Source of the DNA: Areca catechu
Taxonomy: Eukaryota > Streptophyta > Magnoliopsida > Arecales > Arecaceae
Direction: 5' to 3'
Assembly (NCBI GenBank): GCA_021397845.1
Contig: CM038051.1
Location: forward strand, 18,324,827 to 18,388,826
Length of the DNA: 64,000 bases
A program made the translations under genes and the position numbers. Shown here piece by piece: positions 12,845-24,587 of this stretch (positions are counted from its first letter, which is position 1; each line of letters opens with the position of its first letter). The notes below the pieces were generated by a model. The model did not search any database, was not told the origin of the DNA, and saw nothing but the letters and a program-made list of their open reading frames with translations.

Positions 12845-14430
12845 GGAAACTATAACCGCGAGCCCAGCTCCCCGGCACCAAAGACCAGATGACCCTCCGG
12901 CACCAGCGAGCCCAACTCCCCTCAACAAAGCTCGGAGAAAAGTCCTCCGGCACAAAGACTTGGGAAGCCCCCAGGCACCGGCGAGCCTAACTCCCCGGCA
13001 AAGGACCTGGGAAGCCCCCAGGCACCCAACGCGTCTTCGAGCCCAGCTCCAAGGTGCCATCTCAAGTCATCAACATCCTCGAGCCCAGCTCAAGGATGCC
13101 CATCAAAGCTCGGAGAAAAGTCCTCCGGCACAAAGACCTGGGAAGCCCCCAGGCACCAGCGAACCTAGCTCCCCGGCACCAAAGACCTGGGAAGCCCCCA
13201 GGCACCGACGAGCCTAGCTCCTCGGCAACAAAGCCCAGAGAAAAGTCCTTCGGCACGAAGACCTGGAAAGTTCCCAGGCACCGGCGAGCCTAGCTCCCCG
13301 GCATCAAAGACCGGATGACCCTTCGGCATGACCCTCCGGCATTGGCGAGCCCAGCTCCCCGATGAAAGATCTGGGAAGCCCCCAGGCGCTCAAAGTCCTT
13401 GAGCCCAGCTCTAGGATGCCTGCCCAAGACTGGAGTTAGGAAGCCCCCAGGTGCTCAACGTCCCCGAGCCCAGCTCCAGGATGCCTGCCCAAGACCGGAG
13501 TTCAAACCTTCGAGCCTAGCAGCTCTCTGACACCTCCGGCCAAGGGAACCTTCGGGCGAAGCAGCTCTCCAACATCGACATCCCCGAGACCAGCTCCAGA
13601 GCACCAGCCCAAAGCCGGAGCTCAGATCTCCGGTCGAAGGAGTCTTCTCAGCTATCATCATCTTCGAGCCCAGCTCCAAGACACCGCCACCTGAGCGATG
13701 CCCTCAGGCAATCAAGTACTGAAGCCTAGCCCTCCAACAAGCAAGCCGCGAGCCCAGCTCCTCGGCACCAAAGCCCAGAGAAGAGTCCTCGTGCATGAAG
13801 ACCTGGGAAGCCCCTGGGCACCGACGAGCCCAGCTCCCCGGTATCAAAGACCGAATGACCCTCCGGCACAAAGACCGGATGACCCTTCGGCACGAAGACC
13901 GGACGACCCTCCAGCACGGCGAGCCTAGCTCCTCGGCACCAAAGACCAGAGAAGAGTCCTCTGACACGAAGACCTGGAAAGCCCCCAGGCACCGGCGAGC
14001 CCAACTCCCCGGTATCAAAGACCGGATGACCCTCCGGCATAAAGACCGGATGACCCTCTGGCACGAAGACCGGATACCCTCCGGCACCGGCGAGCGTAGC
14101 TCCTCGGCACCAAAGCCCAGAGAAGAGTCCTCTGGCACAAAGACCGGACGACCCTCCGGCACCGGCGAGCCCAACTCCCTGGCACCAAAGACCGGACGAC
14201 CCTCCGGCACATGCAAGCCTGGCTCCCCGGCAAGGGACCTGGGAGGCTCCCAGGCACTCAACATCTCCGAGCCCAGCTCCACGACGTCTACCCAAGACCG
14301 GAGTTCAGATCTCCGGCCAAGGGAACCTTTGAGCCACGCAGCTCCACGGCCAATGCATCCCCGAGCCCGGCTCTGGGACGATGTTCCTTAGGCCCAATCT
14401 CTGAAGATCAAGTCCCGGGCCTAGCTCCGA
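12845..14430 (+). repeat. GC-rich degenerate tandem-repeat block between pol and the antisense gene
   Basis: Irregular units of roughly 50-70 bp are built from recurring phrases: CGAGCCCAGCTCC, GGCACCAAAGACC, GGATGACCCTCCGGCAC, GGGAAGCCCCCAGGCACC and AGAGAAGAGTCCTC. Open frames occur on both strands because the repeat lacks stops, not because it encodes a protein. Tat-lineage elements are known to carry tandem repeats in this position, and related arrays have given rise to satellites. Confidence 0.85.
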
Positions 14431-14708
14431 GGCACTCAAGATGTGGACCGCCCTTAGGCGCCCAGGTCCTAAATTCTTCTTTACGACCTCCTCGCACCGA
14501 CTGAAAAGGGAAGAGAGGGAGGAAGAGGGAAAGGGACATTCACATCACAGAAAGAGGAAGGCAAATTTATGAAATCGATTTTCATTTCTTGAAGAGATGA
14601 TTTACATCATGTTCAGGGCCCTGACAGGCCAGGTAGCCCAGTTTAAAGAAAAAGCAAGTAACGAAAATTACAAAAAGAAAGTAAAAGGGGTACATGAGAA
14701 GTCCTAGA

Positions 14709-15518
14709 CTACGAGGCCGGCTCCTTCCCTGGGCGGCGCACGGCCGAGACTTCCCCCTCTTCTACCTCCGGAGCGGGGTCACGTGCTTGGGCGGGCTCTG
14801 CTGGAGGAGAGGACTCAGCCACAGCTGCCGCGGAGACCGGCTCAGCCGCCTTCTCCTGTGGTGCTGCCTCAGCTGCTGCTACAATCGAGGTCGGCTCGGC
14901 AGTCTCCGGGGCCACTGGCGGAGATGCCCCGACCGGAGCAGCCCCTTGCTCTCTTGCGATCGCCTTCGAAGCAGGAGCCTTCTTCCTCAAAATCCGGAAC
15001 GCGGCCAATTGCTCCTTGGAAAGAATACCTCGCAACTGGTGGTGGCAATAAGCGAACCCCTTGATGAAGGAGTCCGTCGCCGCCTCCTTGGTGAAGGAGC
15101 CCTCCGCCTTGCTCTTTTCGGTGGCTGCCAGATCTTCAGCACGCTCGACCTGGCGGACTGCCGCCGCCATTCCCTTCTCGACGACCTCGGCGGCATGGTT
15201 GGTGGTAGCGGCCTTCTTCTCGGCCTCAGCGGCCTTCCCCTCGGCCTCAGCGACCCTCTTCTCCGCGGCCGCCACCTTCCTTTCTGACTCGGCTCGGAGC
15301 TCCTTCAGCCGAGTCCTCTTCGATTCGAGCTCCTTCTTTACTCTGGCAGCGTCCGCGGCTTCAGCCGTGAGGCTCTTGATTTTGAGGTTGGCCTCCTGGG
15401 CCTCCCCGTTCTTCTGGCTCGCCTCAGCCCGCAGGGACTCGAGCTCAGTCAGCCAATCCTTCTCCCCCTTCGCCCAGTTCCGGTAGAAGTCCCAGATGAG
15501 GAGCAAATCCCTATCTTG
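14709..15518 (-). pseudogene. Antisense gene of the Gypsy element, putative last exon (coiled-coil protein)
   Basis: An open frame of 270 codons reading opposite to gag-pol. The N-terminal two thirds is rich in Ala, Glu and Lys (for example EKRVAEAEGKAAEAEKKA) and reads as a long coiled coil. The C-terminal part is Pro/Ala-rich and ends GKEPAS. If 15602-16186 is the preceding exon, a CAG acceptor at 15519-15521 keeps the frame; an alternative start is the ATG at 15536. It is named pseudogene because the upstream exon has a stop. Its function is unknown; similar antisense ORFs occur in Tat-type elements. Confidence 0.55.
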
Positions 15519-15601
15519 CTGTATTGAAGAAAGCATCTTAATTCTCAAGTGAAAAAGGAGCTCAGAAAAGACCAAAGAAGGGGCGAGAAGAAACTTATAG
15601 C

Positions 15602-16186
15602 ATAGAGGTTGGCGAACGTCGAGCAGAAGATGTCGCCTAGGAGCCTCCCGCTCCCGTCTTGCCGGTCGCAGGACTGGATGGAGAAGTCCATCATCCGCTT
15701 GGCGAGACTGGGATCCTTCACCAGAGAAATGTTCGGCCCCAGTCTGAAGGGGACCTTCCGGTAATCTCTGTCCTTGGTCCCTGCCGGCTCAGCTCCTTCA
15801 TCGGCGGGTGGCGCCCTCGGTGCCAACTGCGAGGCCGGTGCAGCATCGGACCGCACCTGGGGCGCCGACCTAATCTCTTGCGGCCCCCCTTCCTCATCGA
15901 CGTTAACGACCTCCGGGGTGGGGGGTGCCGACCTGGCAGCGACGGCAGCTGATCTAGCATGGGCGACCACCTCGGGTTCGGCCGCCGCTACTGGCTCGCG
16001 CTGCCCGGCAGGCACGGGGACGGGCTCGGCCGACCTCTTCCACCTTCGTTCCCGAACTGGTGCATCCACCCCAGCCTACACCGGCCTTGCCCCATCTTCG
16101 GCTCGAGCCCTCTTCGGATCGGGCTCACCTGCCTTAGTAGCCTGCTCACGTTCCTCAGTAAACGAGAGCAGCTCATCCATCGAAAA
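15602..16186 (-). pseudogene. Antisense gene of the Gypsy element, putative middle exon with a stop
   Basis: A minus-strand frame containing FSMDELLSF near its start and KVPFRLGPNISLVKDPSLAK further on. It is interrupted by TAG at 16076-16078. The boundaries are inferred: an AAG acceptor just before 16186 (or a start at the ATG 16192-16190), and a possible GC donor after 15602. Both proposed junctions are phase 0, matching the flanking exons. The domain content is not recognised. Confidence 0.45.
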
Positions 16187-16327
16187 CTTCATTTCTACAC
16201 CGGAGAGAACGAGGTCAGCCCAACAACAACAACAACAATCAAAAAAAAAAAAGACGAGGGAGAAAAAGAAAGAAAAAGAAATTAAAATAAATAAGAAATG
16301 AGAGGGGGGTGGCTAAGTCGAACTCAC

Positions 16328-17212
16328 CCGGCTCCCGCGCCGAGCTGACCCCGGCCTCGCGAAGATTCTGCTCCGACAGCAAGACCTCCAGTGATGGGAT
16401 CTCAGCAATCTGAGCAGGTCATACATGTTGAGGTTGGCAGCTTCGACAGAGGAGATCCTGTTCGGAGATTGATTTGGGTCGCTCCAAACCCAGTCGATCC
16501 CCTCTACTGAGGCAAAAAAGAACCTACTCTTCCATCCTTTGATGGAAGAGGAGAGTACAAATCTGATGCCCCGAGGGCGGGAAGAAAGGGACCACCACCC
16601 GTCCTCGGTAGGGCGACATTTCAGGATGAAGAAGGCCCTGAACAAGAAAAAACGGGCAACAATCCCGTGGAAATGGCACAGAACGATTAAGCAAAATATC
16701 GTTCTGACGGCATTAGGGACCAACTGGGCAGGGACAAGCCGGTAGTTGGCCAAGAAAGAAAGAAAGAAGGGATAGACAGGAAATCGAAGGCCCCCGGCGA
16801 AGGTCTCCTCGTAGAAGGAGACCCGCCGAGGGCCACCAGACGTGACCCTCTTCCTGGGACAAGGAACGGAGAGCCGGATGGATTCAGGGATGTCGTAAGC
16901 ACCCCAGATGGCCACCAGATCCTCGGCGGTGATCACCAAAGCAATCCCTCTAGGACCTATCGACCGAGAAGGCTCAGGCTCAGGAAGGGAAGCAGGAGTG
17001 GAAGTAGAAACAGGAGCAGGAGCAGGTAGGGGAGCCAAGCGGGGAGGAGAAGACCCGGGTTCCCTAATGGACACCGAGCCATGGTAAGGCCTTCTACTGA
17101 ACTCGTACCTCGCCGCCTCCATCTCCTCGTCAGAAGAAGAGGGAGTCTTCGGCCGGGAAGGTCCACCCTCAGCTTGGCACGAGGGACGGAAGTTGGGACC
17201 GAAGCGGTCCAT
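16328..17212 (-). pseudogene. Antisense gene of the Gypsy element, first exon ('putative gypsy type transposon' domain)
   Basis: Starts at ATG 17212-17210 and stays open for 295 codons to a donor GTGAGT at 16327-16322. Past the donor the frame stops after four codons, so splicing is likely. The N-terminus is Ser/Pro-rich with acidic stretches. The central part (ITAEDLVAIWGAY, then LRFPVYPFFLSFL and VLCHFHGI) resembles the plant family known as 'putative gypsy type transposon' (Pfam Transposase_28). The biochemical role of that family is not known to me. The gene lies tail-to-tail with gag-pol, between the tandem repeats and the 3' LTR. Confidence 0.6.
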
Positions 17213-17251
17213 GGAAGAGAAAGGGAGAGAACAGAACAACTAGACGACGAG

Positions 17252-17349
17252 AAGGAGGAGGCGAACGGAGGAAGACCTACGGCGACTTCTAACAGACGAA
17301 AAGGAGGAGGCGAACGGAGGAAGACCTACGGCGACTTCTAACGGACGAA
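17252..17349 (+). repeat. Tandem duplication, 49 bp unit, two copies
   Basis: AAGGAGGAGGCGAACGGAGG starts at 17252 and at 17301. The copies differ by one or two bases. They lie just upstream of the antisense gene's ATG, in its leader or promoter. Confidence 0.85.
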
Positions 17350-17765
17350 AAGGGAGAGCTAACCTGCTAAAGCTTAAAGAAGACACCGACGGCCGGAGAA
17401 GAAGAAGAGGAAGGCACCTGCACGACTCCGGGCGCGAAGAGTTTGAAAAAAGGTATGTTTCGAAAGAACTCACCCATCCATTCGAGACAACCTGCGCCCG
17501 ACCGTACCGTTACGGCTTTCCCAAAAGTCATGCCACGTGTCGCTGATCAACGGGGCCAGCACTCCCATTCGACCGCGACTGCTCCAACTTCTGTGCCCGC
17601 CATAACCGCTCCCGAAACGTGGCCACGTGGCGCCCCCGCACAGGCTCAAGGGCCCGTCGGGCGAGGCACCGCCGATATCGATCATTATTGCACCGGATTT
17701 TCCATCTTTCCATGTCAGCACCGCAATTACTTCCTTTGCCCAGAGCGCCACGCGACAACGGGCCT

Positions 17766-17782
17766 CGGAAGTGGAGGACAAA
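17766..17782 (+). other. Gypsy polypurine tract
   Basis: The purine-rich CGGAAGTGGAGGACAAA directly precedes the 3' LTR, where plus-strand synthesis is primed. Confidence 0.65.
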
Positions 17783-19072
17783 TGATGCGACTGGATCGCT
17801 GACGTGGGGCAAGGAGACTGACGTGGAGCCGTCATTGGACGCCACGCGGGATTACCACCACAAGCCCCTTCGCCGGGCTGAGCTCCCGATGCCAACGGAG
17901 CCGCCCATCGAAGCCGGGCTTAGTCCTCCACCAAGTCGGTACCTTCTAGGTCGGGACGCCTAGGTCAGAGCCGAGCTCAAACCCCACCAAGGCAGGCCCT
18001 TCGAGCCCGAGGTCGGGTCCCGTGGTCCGGAGTCGAGCTCAAGCCTCCTCCGCCACGAGCCCCTTCGAGGCCAGGTCCCCTGGCCTGGGCGCACCTCATC
18101 CACCTCTGCCAGCCCAAGCTCAATTAAGGATGGGCCCTCCTAGCCTGGTGCCGAGCTCAGCCCTCCTCCGCACAGCCGAGCTGCCACGAGACTGGTCCCC
18201 TGCGAGTGGGCCCCATCTTCTCAGCTCGGCCCTCAACTCAAATCGAGACACCAACCACCACGGGAGCAGCACCCCCCTTCCGAGGACGGTGGCGGGCTCC
18301 TCGAGGACCGTACGACAGCACCCACCACGTCACCATTAATGCCCACGGTCGCTATTCACACCAGAAAGAAAGGTAGCTCACATCAAGGCACCATGCCCTC
18401 CACCGACCTGCCGTATGACCGGAGAAAAGACCCCACCAGGGAGCACAGTCCCCGAGAGCGGCGACACGACAGTCAAGGTCCCGCCAAGCTTCCAGGAAGG
18501 GCAAATAAAAGGAATGTCAGAGGCATGTAGAGGCTCCCCCAGCTATCCAATAAAGAAGGCATCCCGTCCACGGCACGGTACCTTGTTGTACCCGTCTGAC
18601 CGTATGGAAGAACCCCGAGGCAAGCCAAGGAAAAAGACCCAACCATAATGAACAAAAGGAAAGTAACAACACTCATTCTTCCATTCCAGGCAAGGGCAAA
18701 ATTCCCTCAACAAGGAAGATACCCATTTTTTCAACAACACAACCACCACAAAGAGGAAGAGGAGAAGGGGGAGAGGCCAGAGAGGAGGGCAAGACCACCT
18801 CGGCCACCACACCTCCCAGCTCACACTTACACTCTCATACACTCCACTCACTCCTAGCGTGGAGCTCATCCAGAGAGGCTCGACCAGGAGGATCTATTTT
18901 CCTGGATCGTCACTGACTTGACCGTCGGAGTGCCCCCGCCGGAATCCTCGGCCCAGGTCACTGACGTTGGCTTTCTTGCAGGTCCCGGGGCACCGGAGGC
19001 ATCTCCCGCGGGTGAACGCGGAACACTCGACGCCATCAGTAGCTACGGGCCACGACAATCTGGGCGGCAACA
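17783..19072 (+). repeat. 3' LTR of the Gypsy element
   Basis: Starts TGATGCGACT and ends GGCGGCAACA. It differs from the 5' LTR by scattered, mostly transition substitutions and a few small indels, for example three bases missing near 18060. Confidence 0.93.
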
Positions 19073-21767
19073 GAAGGTTTGTTAATTTCGATGGATGGTG
19101 ACTACCAAAGTGGCATGTTCACTAAAATTTATATGATTTTTCTGTAAGATATTTTTAGAAGAGATTATATAGTATTATATGTTGAAGAGAGATTTTTTAT
19201 GTGGATCATTTTCTTTCTATAGAAAGTCTTGTAATGTTAGACCAAGGACTCATTAAAATAATATTTATAAAGATTTTTGAAGTATATTATATATATTTTT
19301 CTATTGATTAACTACATAAAGATTATTTAGCAGTTAGTATATTTGTATTCAATAGAGTTAATGCTCTCGTTATGATTATTCTGACTAAAATGAAATATGA
19401 AAATTGAATTTGTGCTAGTACTAAGTATAATGGAATATAGATATTATATTATGTAATGATCTTCAATCGTAGTTAACTTATTAGAGTATTCTGAAATAAA
19501 GTTACCTTGAAAAGTGGTAAAGAATGAATTATTTCATTTATAATATATTTATATAATTGATTTCATTCTTATTATTCCATTTAAGAATGATAATCTAATA
19601 TAATTTTTTTGACCTTATTTGTGAAAGATATGTAAAATATGATAAAAGAAAGTCTAGACAGCTGATGAATAGCTAAATTAATATGTGATAGATGGTATAA
19701 TGGTATTAGGGTCTATATCTTGAAACTAAAGAATATTGTACCTAAAATTAGTATTATGATATTTCTATCTCTAATGCATTGGTTATTCAGTATATTTTAG
19801 TTTTCCTGCTGTGCGGTTTAGTAAACTTAAAATCATATCCTATTTTGTTCAAAAGTTTTGATATGTTTGGAAAAATGATAAAAGTATTAATAAGGTATAT
19901 CAGTCACTTTCTAGGATTCTATATATAATAAATAAAAAATGTTATTGAATATCTGTATAAGTATGGACAGTTATTTAATATACCATGCTTGAAATTTTTA
20001 AACAATATGATGTGAATGAGAGGCATTACACATTCTGAAAAACATGGTATGAAGTATAATGAGTGGGTATAATTTATTATTATATCTCTAGTATAAAATC
20101 CTAAAAAAATTATCATCTATATTTTGGATGAAATTCTTGCTAAAATAGTTATGTAAGATACTTTTAAATCGAAGGTTAGTAGGAAGTCCAATATTATTTA
20201 ATTTTATATTTGAAACTGTCTTGCAACACTTAATCATTAATAATTCATCAGCAAATAAATCTTGATTATATAATAATATGTTATTTATTTTGATTATCCA
20301 GATAATTATAAATGAATATAGATTCTAATATCCTAATAGAGGTATTATGAATATTGAGTTAAATCATGCCATATTCTGATATTAGATGCTCCTATATTAG
20401 AAATATGACATTGAAGGAAAGATAAGTTGTTGTTCTTATTTATGTAAATATTATATTTTATTCTACTAGAGAGCAGTGGGAGAACAACATTAAATATACA
20501 ACCTAATGATTGTAACTCCATTACTAGTTGATGTAGCACTAGTAAAGAAATCATATAATAAGAAAATGGATACTTGTCATTTCTTATGACAATGTAAATG
20601 ATTGAAGATTTTGTTTTATAGAAAGGCTTGAAAATAAAATTTTTATAAAACAAAATCTAGTGGCATTCTTGGATATACAGGTAAAGTTTGGGGCATTTTG
20701 AAAAGTCACAATCCATTTTGCTTTTATTATGAAACTTTGTCCTGGATCTTATAACTATTGATTCTGTTTTAAAGCCACTTAAAATTTATTATAATCGCAG
20801 TGCAGCTATCTTCTTTAGAAAATGATAAAAGTTTCCATTATCTCTATCTATATGAAAATAGAATATTTGTTAGTCAGAGGTTTTAGTTGAAAGGAAGATA
20901 TTTTGTACTTTATATAAAGTCAATGTTTGTTGATTCCCTAATCAAGAATACGACCCATAATTTTTTTATGAAATATATCAAGAATATGGGCATTTAAAAT
21001 TTTTTGATTTTTTAGATTAGTGAAAATTTGATGTATTTATACAGACTTGATTAATAAATTTTATGTCATTAATTACTTTAGTTAATGGATTGCATTCCTA
21101 TATAGTTTATATGCACATGTAAAATAATAAAATACAACATAGTATTTCAAGAATATATTGTCTTGAGAATGATAATTATACGGATATGTCTCATTTGATA
21201 ATTATGAGATCTTATTGTGTTTGGAGATATATAGATTTTTTTGAAAACGTGAGATTTCTCTAACTTATTATAAAGCATGTGGTTAAAAAGAAATCATAAT
21301 TGAGAGTACATATGTTTAATTTATTTTGATTATGAGATATCTTTTTTGGTTATGTACCTGTTGTGTTGTTACATCATTGAGTATGTGAAATAGAATAGCT
21401 TGTTGTTTGATGCCATTAAAATTTTTCTTGCTTATTTTGTTTTTAAGCATGTTGAAAAGAAATTGGAGGACTAACTATGAAAAATAGCATGTTTTATTTT
21501 TGATCACCTTGATGCTATTTTCTTGCTGCACTACCACACCAAGACTCATATCGATAGTATTTATAATGCTTGTAACCATTAATAAGTTTTGTATCGGATA
21601 AATAGTACAATGACCCCATGATTTGATATCATGGATATTATTGGACCGAGTCATTTGTAGGTACTGTCTATGCATCATATAGTTGTCACATTTTATTTTC
21701 AACCCGAAAGTTATTTTTAAAATAAAGTATTTTCAAAATTATAATTAATGTAGTCCAAGTTGGAGAA
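19073..21767 (+). pseudogene. Copia pol remnant, right part (RT end and RNase H)
   Basis: AT-rich and full of stops. Two Copia landmarks are readable on the plus strand. Near 19907 the frame gives FLGF-Y-I, where Copia RT has FLGI-I. At 20772-20826 it gives KPLKIYYNRSAAIFF, which is close to the Copia RNase H segment around NSAAVFF. Their separation of about 0.9 kb fits the usual order and distance. The region ends with a purine-rich GTTGGAGAA just before the 3' LTR. The first bases follow the Gypsy insertion point. Confidence 0.6.
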
Positions 21768-22311
21768 TGTAAGAGATTTTTCTTAATTTGGACTGACATT
21801 AATTATTGTTTTATAATTTATTAAAACCAGATTGATTATATGGTCCATGTTGATAGATGTATGATGAGTCCAATGTTATATGATCATCGTTTGAGCTAAG
21901 AACATCTCATGTGGGTTAGTGTAGTTGAGACGGCACAATGTAGGCCTTGGTTTAACTGGCTCGTGATGGAAGGGTCTGTTAGGGTTTACTTATTAATAAT
22001 AGACTAGGTCATCTCTCCACTTCTCATTATTATTATATCATATTCTGCGTGAGTTTTGTTTTCATGGCTTGCCTCATCGATGAACCGCTTATTATGAGAG
22101 GATGCTAGAGAGAAGAACTTTACCTTCAATGTTCACATGAGCATCACTTCCAGATTTAGAATTAATAGCGAATACAGGTAGGTATCGTAAAATCCTTTTT
22201 AACAGATCTTGACAATTGATATGATAAATAGTTTTAGACTTGTTATCAAATAGATCCGATCAAAATGTTATATATTCCAATCATCCTTGATTAATGAAGG
22301 TTTTTCCTATA
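21768..22311 (+). repeat. 3' LTR of the Copia element
   Basis: Begins TGTAAGAGATTTTTC and matches 2903-3448 over its full length. Its end is set by alignment to the left LTR and is uncertain by a few bases. Confidence 0.72.
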
Positions 22312-24587
22312 ATTTATAGCTTGGAAGCTTATTTTCAAATCAATGGATATTGAACTTTTCTATATTTTACATAATTTTTATATAAAATATAAAAATCTTA
22401 TTTTTTTAAAAAAAAATGCTACTTTTCTATTTTTATAAATTTTTTAATCAAATATAAGAATTTCTTTTCCCTTTGTCCTTTTGCGAACTAAATGAGTCCT
22501 AATTAAATTTTAACACGGTTCATTGCATGCGGGCATGGCAAAGTTCCCTGGAACGTGTCTGTAAGGCTACTAAGAGTGTCTCAATCATGCAAGTTATTCC
22601 GTGTGTTGTATTTTCCTCTCCAACTTGAAGGAGCCTCTACGTTCATCGATCATGCAAGTTATTCTGCAACTAAGAGTGTCTCAATCATGCCAGTTATTCT
22701 GCTAATAAAAAACTTGAGTTTCTTTTAGGGCATGAAGGCCTTCCAAGCCTCTATTTATAGTGCATAGATTAATCCTGGTAGGCAGCACAAATTTGATCGC
22801 AAGCACAATTCTCACTGATTTTTCTGCAGCTTGATGAAAAAGTTTATATTGCAGAGCAATGCACCAGCCCATGCTAGTTGTGTGAACAGACTATGCACAA
22901 CCAGCTTAAGCTGTTCCATTTAATTGGTTATTGTATGGTAGTTTTGATATCAGTTTGTTTCGTGTTTGTCATACCGCAGGAGGAAACAGTTTTTTCTCTT
23001 TTTCTGTTTTTTTTATAAAGAAAATGAATAGGGATAAATCCTGTTGTAGCTACCCGCAGGTCCCTATCCCATCAGGTAATATTCGATGCGAGACACTTAG
23101 ATTCTTTTCTCACTGGGGTACGTCAACCTGACACATGACCTCTTACTCATACCAATATTCGATGCGAGACACTTAGATTCTTTTCTCACTGGGGTACGTC
23201 AACATGACACATGACCTTTTACTCATACCAACTATCACGGATCCTAGAAAAATTCTGGATTTAATCGAGTCATCCTTTGAGACATGACACTTTTTTTTAA
23301 GAAATGATTTGGACGCATGAAACGTGTTGTTTGTTAATTTTTTTATTAATTATTTTTTATATTTATTTATTAGTTAAGTAAATATATACAGGCTAAGTTG
23401 GGTGGGAGGGAGAGCTTGACAATACATGCTCTAATCGGACTAATTATCATTTTAAATCGAGTTTTGCATCAAATAGAGTTAACTTTCTATTTATTTTCAT
23501 AGACCAAGTGTCCAAACCCATTTTCTTTAATAAATTAATGATGCTCTTTCTCATTTAAAGAAAAGGTTGAATTTGAGCTATTTATGAACTATGTTTTCTT
23601 GGATACATAAAACATTTGATTTCCGTGAGCTATGTCAACTTTACTCGCAAACAATATTTTAACTACCCTATCTTGCCATGCATACCCATATAAGGGTATC
23701 ATGTTTGGTACCGGAGCATTCCAATCTGAGCTAGACTACCAATCTTCCACCTTCCGACCAAAAGATCCCGTCCCCTCTCTCTCTTTCATCAAAAATGATA
23801 TTGATGTACTCAAAGTTATTTGCACCTCAAGACATTAAACTCACTACATGGTCCGGGCAGTAAAAATTCTTTGACTTTACAGTAAAACGGTGAAAGTAAG
23901 AATTTTTTCACTTTCATTTTTTTTATAAATTATAAAGCTATTTTAAAAATACAAAATTAAAATATAGTAGTCAAATATTAGAAACGATTAATATGGGTGT
24001 CAGCATTTCTTGTGCAATAGTTCAGTAAATCCAGAAAAGTTGGTCAGTAAAGCTGGAATAATTGGACACGATGGAATAGAGGCATCACATTGGTAGTTCT
24101 AGTAAATGAGTGTACACCGAAAAAATCGACCACCAAAATTGTCGCCATGCAGGTGGTTCAGCAGTTTCACAGTGTGGTATCTTTCCGGGGTGCGCCCCTG
24201 CGAGTGTGTTAATGGTGGATCTTAATATATAAAATCAAAAAAAAAAAAAAAAAAAAACCCACTTCCCCCTGCAACGCTCCTGTAAGTTAATAGTTTCCAG
24301 GGGGCCGCCCCTGCAGGTTGATAGTTTCACCGCGTCCACCTTTGCATGCATGATTGGTGATGCAGCGGTCCCAAGAGTATAGGGGGCATGGAAGGCCACC
24401 AAGCAACAGGGCATACCCATTTCCACTAACAACAATCACCACTTCAATTGCATTTCACCACCCTTCCCTGTAATTTCTTTTAATTTTCCTTATCTTTTTC
24501 CCCCCTTCTTTCCACCAGAAGCATGTCCATCCACCATCACCCTGGACCGGAGAGGGCACACCATGATTGTGGCATATTGATGAATGC
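22312..24587. other. Intergenic, downstream of the MAP kinase gene
   Basis: AT-rich. It contains partly repeated phrases (ATCATGCAAGTTATTC at about 22590-22700) and a 76 bp tandem duplication. The part nearest the kinase stop codon is its 3' UTR; I could not fix a poly(A) site. No gene is supported. Confidence 0.55.
23078..23229 (+). repeat. Tandem duplication, 76 bp unit, two copies
   Basis: AATATTCGATGCGAGACACT starts at 23078 and 23154. The copies differ at only a few bases (for example CAACCTGAC against CAACATGAC). Confidence 0.85.

Larger units (their letters stand above)
5981..19072 (+). mobile_element. Ty3/Gypsy LTR retrotransposon, Tat-like lineage, non-autonomous by mutation
   Basis: A 13,092 bp element with both LTRs (5981-7265 and 17783-19072). 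It has gag-pol in the order gag, protease, RT, RNase H, second RNase H, integrase, then a tandem-repeat block and an antisense gene. The second (archaeal-type) RNase H before integrase, the long pol-to-LTR region and an antisense ORF are known hallmarks of the plant Tat group (Ogre, Retand, Grande type). The flanks are GAAGC (5976-5980) and GAAGG (19073-19077), a four-of-five target-site match. In the first roughly 200 bp the LTRs differ at about 16 positions by eye, so the insertion is not recent. It inserted inside the Copia element and is the younger of the two. Gag-pol has five in-frame stops and a frameshift. Confidence 0.93.
2903..22311 (+). mobile_element. Decayed Ty1/Copia-type LTR retrotransposon, split by a nested Gypsy element
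   Basis: Two direct repeats of about 545 bp (2903-3448 and 21768-22311) are similar along their whole length and share the order of many short blocks. The left repeat is followed two bases later by TGGTATCAGA, the usual initiator-Met primer site of plant Copia elements. With the 13,092 bp Gypsy insertion removed, the element is about 6.3 kb, a normal Copia length. Pol remnants lie in the expected order: an FLGF-Y-I block near 19907 and an RNase H block at 20772. There are many stops and shifts, so the element is long dead. The right repeat ends CTATA rather than the usual CA. The flanks AGATA (2898-2902) and ATTTA (22312-22316) are only a weak target-site match, so the outer ends are approximate. 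Confidence 0.75.

Noticed and set aside
13062..14504. Several 60-198 codon open frames on both strands
   Set aside because: They all fall in the GC-rich tandem-repeat block, where lack of stops follows from the repeat, and they overlap in different frames.
20345..21702. Minus-strand frames in the Copia interior
   Set aside because: The readable Copia motifs are on the plus strand; the minus frames are AT-rich shadows.
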